Source: Planomicrobium sp. CPCC 101079
GTDB taxonomy: Bacteria; Bacillota; Bacilli; Bacillales_A; Planococcaceae
Direction of reading: 5' to 3'
DNA: 64,000 nt
Assembly (NCBI RefSeq): GCF_007859275.1
Contig: NZ_VOHC01000029.1
Span: forward strand, 62,001-126,000
Numbering within the stretch: the stretch's first letter is position 1; each line of letters starts with the position of its first letter. The notes under the pieces were generated by a model. That model ran no database searches. It had not been told where the DNA came from and saw nothing but the letters and a program-made list of their open reading frames with translations. Both the position numbers and the translations under genes were made by a program. This document shows positions 62,612 through 64,000 of the stretch, piece after piece.

Positions 62612-64000
62612 ATGGAACAATGGATTGGTAAAAAGCCAACTTCGGATCAAAAATTATTAGTTACACTTCACAAAAAATTGTTGCAGCAAGCACAAAGCTA
62701 TATTATTGCTGCTGATGACAAAGTATTAAAGGTAATCGAGGCAAATTTACCAAAAACAACTCAACAGAAAGTCACTGGAATTTTGGCTTTAACAAGAAAC
62801 TCTATAATTTTCGTAACTGGCCACGAGCATTGGGACGATTCATATATGAATATTAGTCATATAGATGTAAGAGAGATCATGAAAAAAAAGGAAGACAAAG
62901 AAATTAATGATCAGCGAATAGTGGTGAAATCCAATAATTCCAGAGTAATGCATTTCGATATTAAAAAGAACGAAGACACCCAAGAATTTATTGAAATATT
63001 AAAATTTAAATTTGAAAATCCTCGGCAAGAAGTATTAACTACTGTTACTCATGATTTTGATTATTTTTTACATGCCGACAAGCTTAAAGAATTGCAACGC
63101 AAAAATGTAAAAACAACTTTCATCTTGATGAAGCGTGATAACTTAGGGTTCTCCAAAAACGGAAGAAGATTATTGCAAGAAAGACATAAAGGCGCTGAAT
63201 TGATTGTAGAAGGGTATTTTAAAGAGAAGAAGAAAGTTAATGAATTTATTGTAGTAGATAAGAGTATATTTGTTTATGAATATGATGACAATGAACGAAA
63301 AGCTAAGTTAATTATTATGTGGCCATTTCTTTTCTTCACAAACGCTGTTGTCGATTATTTTGCTTTCAAAACGGAAATTACCACTGAAGAAGGAAAATTA
63401 GTGTTAAATGATTCGGGTAAGAAGTTTGCAGCGATATTAACCACTGCAGGTATCCCGTTGGCATTTAAGAAGAGAAAGCTATATCAAAAAACTCCAGGGT
63501 TCCGAAGTGGCAAGTGGTGGAAACGAACCATTGCTTCACTTGTTTATGCTTTTGTGTTGCTTATGATTCTTATAAATGTCTTTGGTGATGAACCGTCAAA
63601 AGTAGCTGCTGATGAAGAAATTAATACTTTATCTACATCTGAATCCAAAAAAGATCAGAATGATACTACAGCCGAAGAAAAGGCGGAAGCCGATCGTTTA
63701 GCTAAAGAAAAAGAAGAAAAGGCAGAAGCCGATCGTTTGGCTAAAGAAAAAGAGGAAAAGGCAGAAGCAGAGCGTTTAGCTAAAGAAAAAGAGGAAAAGG
63801 CAGAAGCAGAGCGTTTAGCTAAAGAAAAAGAAGAAAAGGCAGAAGCCGATCGTTTAGTTAAAGAAAAAGAAGAGAAAGCTGAAGCCGAGCGTTTAGCAGA
63901 GGAGCAGCGTCAAGAAGAAGAAGCTGCTCGTTTAGCTGAAGAAAAGCAAAATGCTAACGTTTTTTATAAAAACTGCACTGCAGTTCGAGCAGCAGGGGCT
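62612..64000 (+). CDS. Membrane protein with PH-like domain, 13-residue repeats and Excalibur motif (cut by window end)
   Basis: At least 463 codons, open to the window end. Residues about 25-130 resemble the bacterial PH-like (YokE-type) domain (GILALTRNSIIFVTGHEHWD). A second mixed domain follows (about 145-300), then one transmembrane segment near 305-325 (IASLVYAFVLLMILINVFG). After it lie six 13-residue repeats (EKAEADRLAKEKE and variants, 63677-63910), a long charged helix likely outside the cell, and finally FYKNCTAVRAAGA, the start of an Excalibur calcium-binding motif. AGGAGGACAAAGAAA precedes ATG 62612. Function unknown; it would anchor a calcium-binding module on the cell surface. 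Confidence 0.85.
   Translation, partial: MEQWIGKKPTSDQKLLVTLHKKLLQQAQSYIIAADDKVLKVIEANLPKTTQQKVTGILALTRNSIIFVTGHEHWDDSYMNISHIDVREIMKKKEDKEINDQRIVVKSNNSRVMHFDIKKNEDTQEFIEILKFKFENPRQEVLTTVTHDFDYFLHADKLKELQRKNVKTTFILMKRDNLGFSKNGRRLLQERHKGAELIVEGYFKEKKKVNEFIVVDKSIFVYEYDDNERKAKLIIMWPFLFFTNAVVDYFAFKTEITTEEGKLVLNDSGKKFAAILTTAGIPLAFKKRKLYQKTPGFRSGKWWKRTIASLVYAFVLLMILINVFGDEPSKVAADEEINTLSTSESKKDQNDTTAEEKAEADRLAKEKEEKAEADRLAKEKEEKAEAERLAKEKEEKAEAERLAKEKEEKAEADRLVKEKEEKAEAERLAEEQRQEEEAARLAEEKQNANVFYKNCTAVRAAGA
63677..63910 (+). repeat. Tandem 39-bp coding repeat, six units
   Basis: In-frame repeats of 39 bases each encoding EKAEADRLAKEKE with D/E and A/V exchanges at single positions; the last unit diverges to AEEQR. 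Such a tract can expand or shrink by slippage, changing stalk length. Confidence 0.88.

Overview
The window looks like a chromosomal segment of a low-to-moderate-GC Gram-positive bacterium of the order Bacillales. The support is strong purine-rich ribosome binding sites, sigma-A promoters, perfect CcpA (cre) boxes, LicT/RAT antitermination, a Bacillus-type SOS box, a FusB-type EF-G-binding protein and an AbrB-type regulator. Planococcaceae (Planococcus/Planomicrobium-like) is my best guess and is an inference. No rRNA, tRNA or CRISPR array was seen.

Region 1 (about 1-10 kb) is an aryl-beta-glucoside utilisation locus: two GH1 6-phospho-beta-glucosidases, a PTS IIBCA permease, two HAD phosphatases and a LicT-type antiterminator. 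Three transcription units start with the same RAT/terminator leader, and two of their promoters carry cre boxes over the -35. A short remnant of a third GH1 gene lies beside licT.

Region 2 (10-16.3 kb) holds a small membrane protein, a Bax-inhibitor-1 family protein, and a formate dehydrogenase unit (fdhA plus a DUF1641 protein) with divergent fdhD. An intergenic repeat family has copies at about 6.1 kb and 11.4-11.8 kb; the second lies between two identical 33-bp terminator hairpins.

Region 3 (16.4-39.8 kb) is organic-acid and sugar-acid metabolism under three GntR/FCD regulators. It contains a tartrate/malate-type dehydrogenase, 2-hydroxycarboxylate symporter, glycerate kinase, enolase-superfamily dehydratase and MFS carrier; M42 and M20 metallohydrolases; a FusB-like protein; an FAD glycolate/lactate oxidase divergent from a GntR-TRAP transporter operon; and a 2-hydroxyacid dehydrogenase, a tripartite tricarboxylate transporter, a GntR regulator, an MmgE/PrpD protein and an AEC permease.

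Region 4 (40-64 kb) mixes ordinary genes (a C-terminally extended HU, Nudix hydrolase, ComEC-like hydrolase, SOS-controlled Y-family polymerase) with AT-rich accessory blocks that form a defence island. These blocks are: a divergent nuclease-helicase and modified-DNA-type HNH endonuclease; a complete type II CBASS operon (Cap4 SAVED nuclease, CD-NTase, Cap2 E1/E2, Cap3 JAB protease); an EcoRI-family adenine methylase paired with a DUF262-HNH nuclease; a serine resolvase with a multi-repeat res-like site; and a MazG-like pyrophosphohydrolase overlapping a phospholipase-D/SF2 helicase. The window ends inside a membrane protein with a PH-like domain, 13-residue repeats and the start of an Excalibur motif. 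CBASS is a known system; the other three nuclease pairings are the best candidates for something less described.
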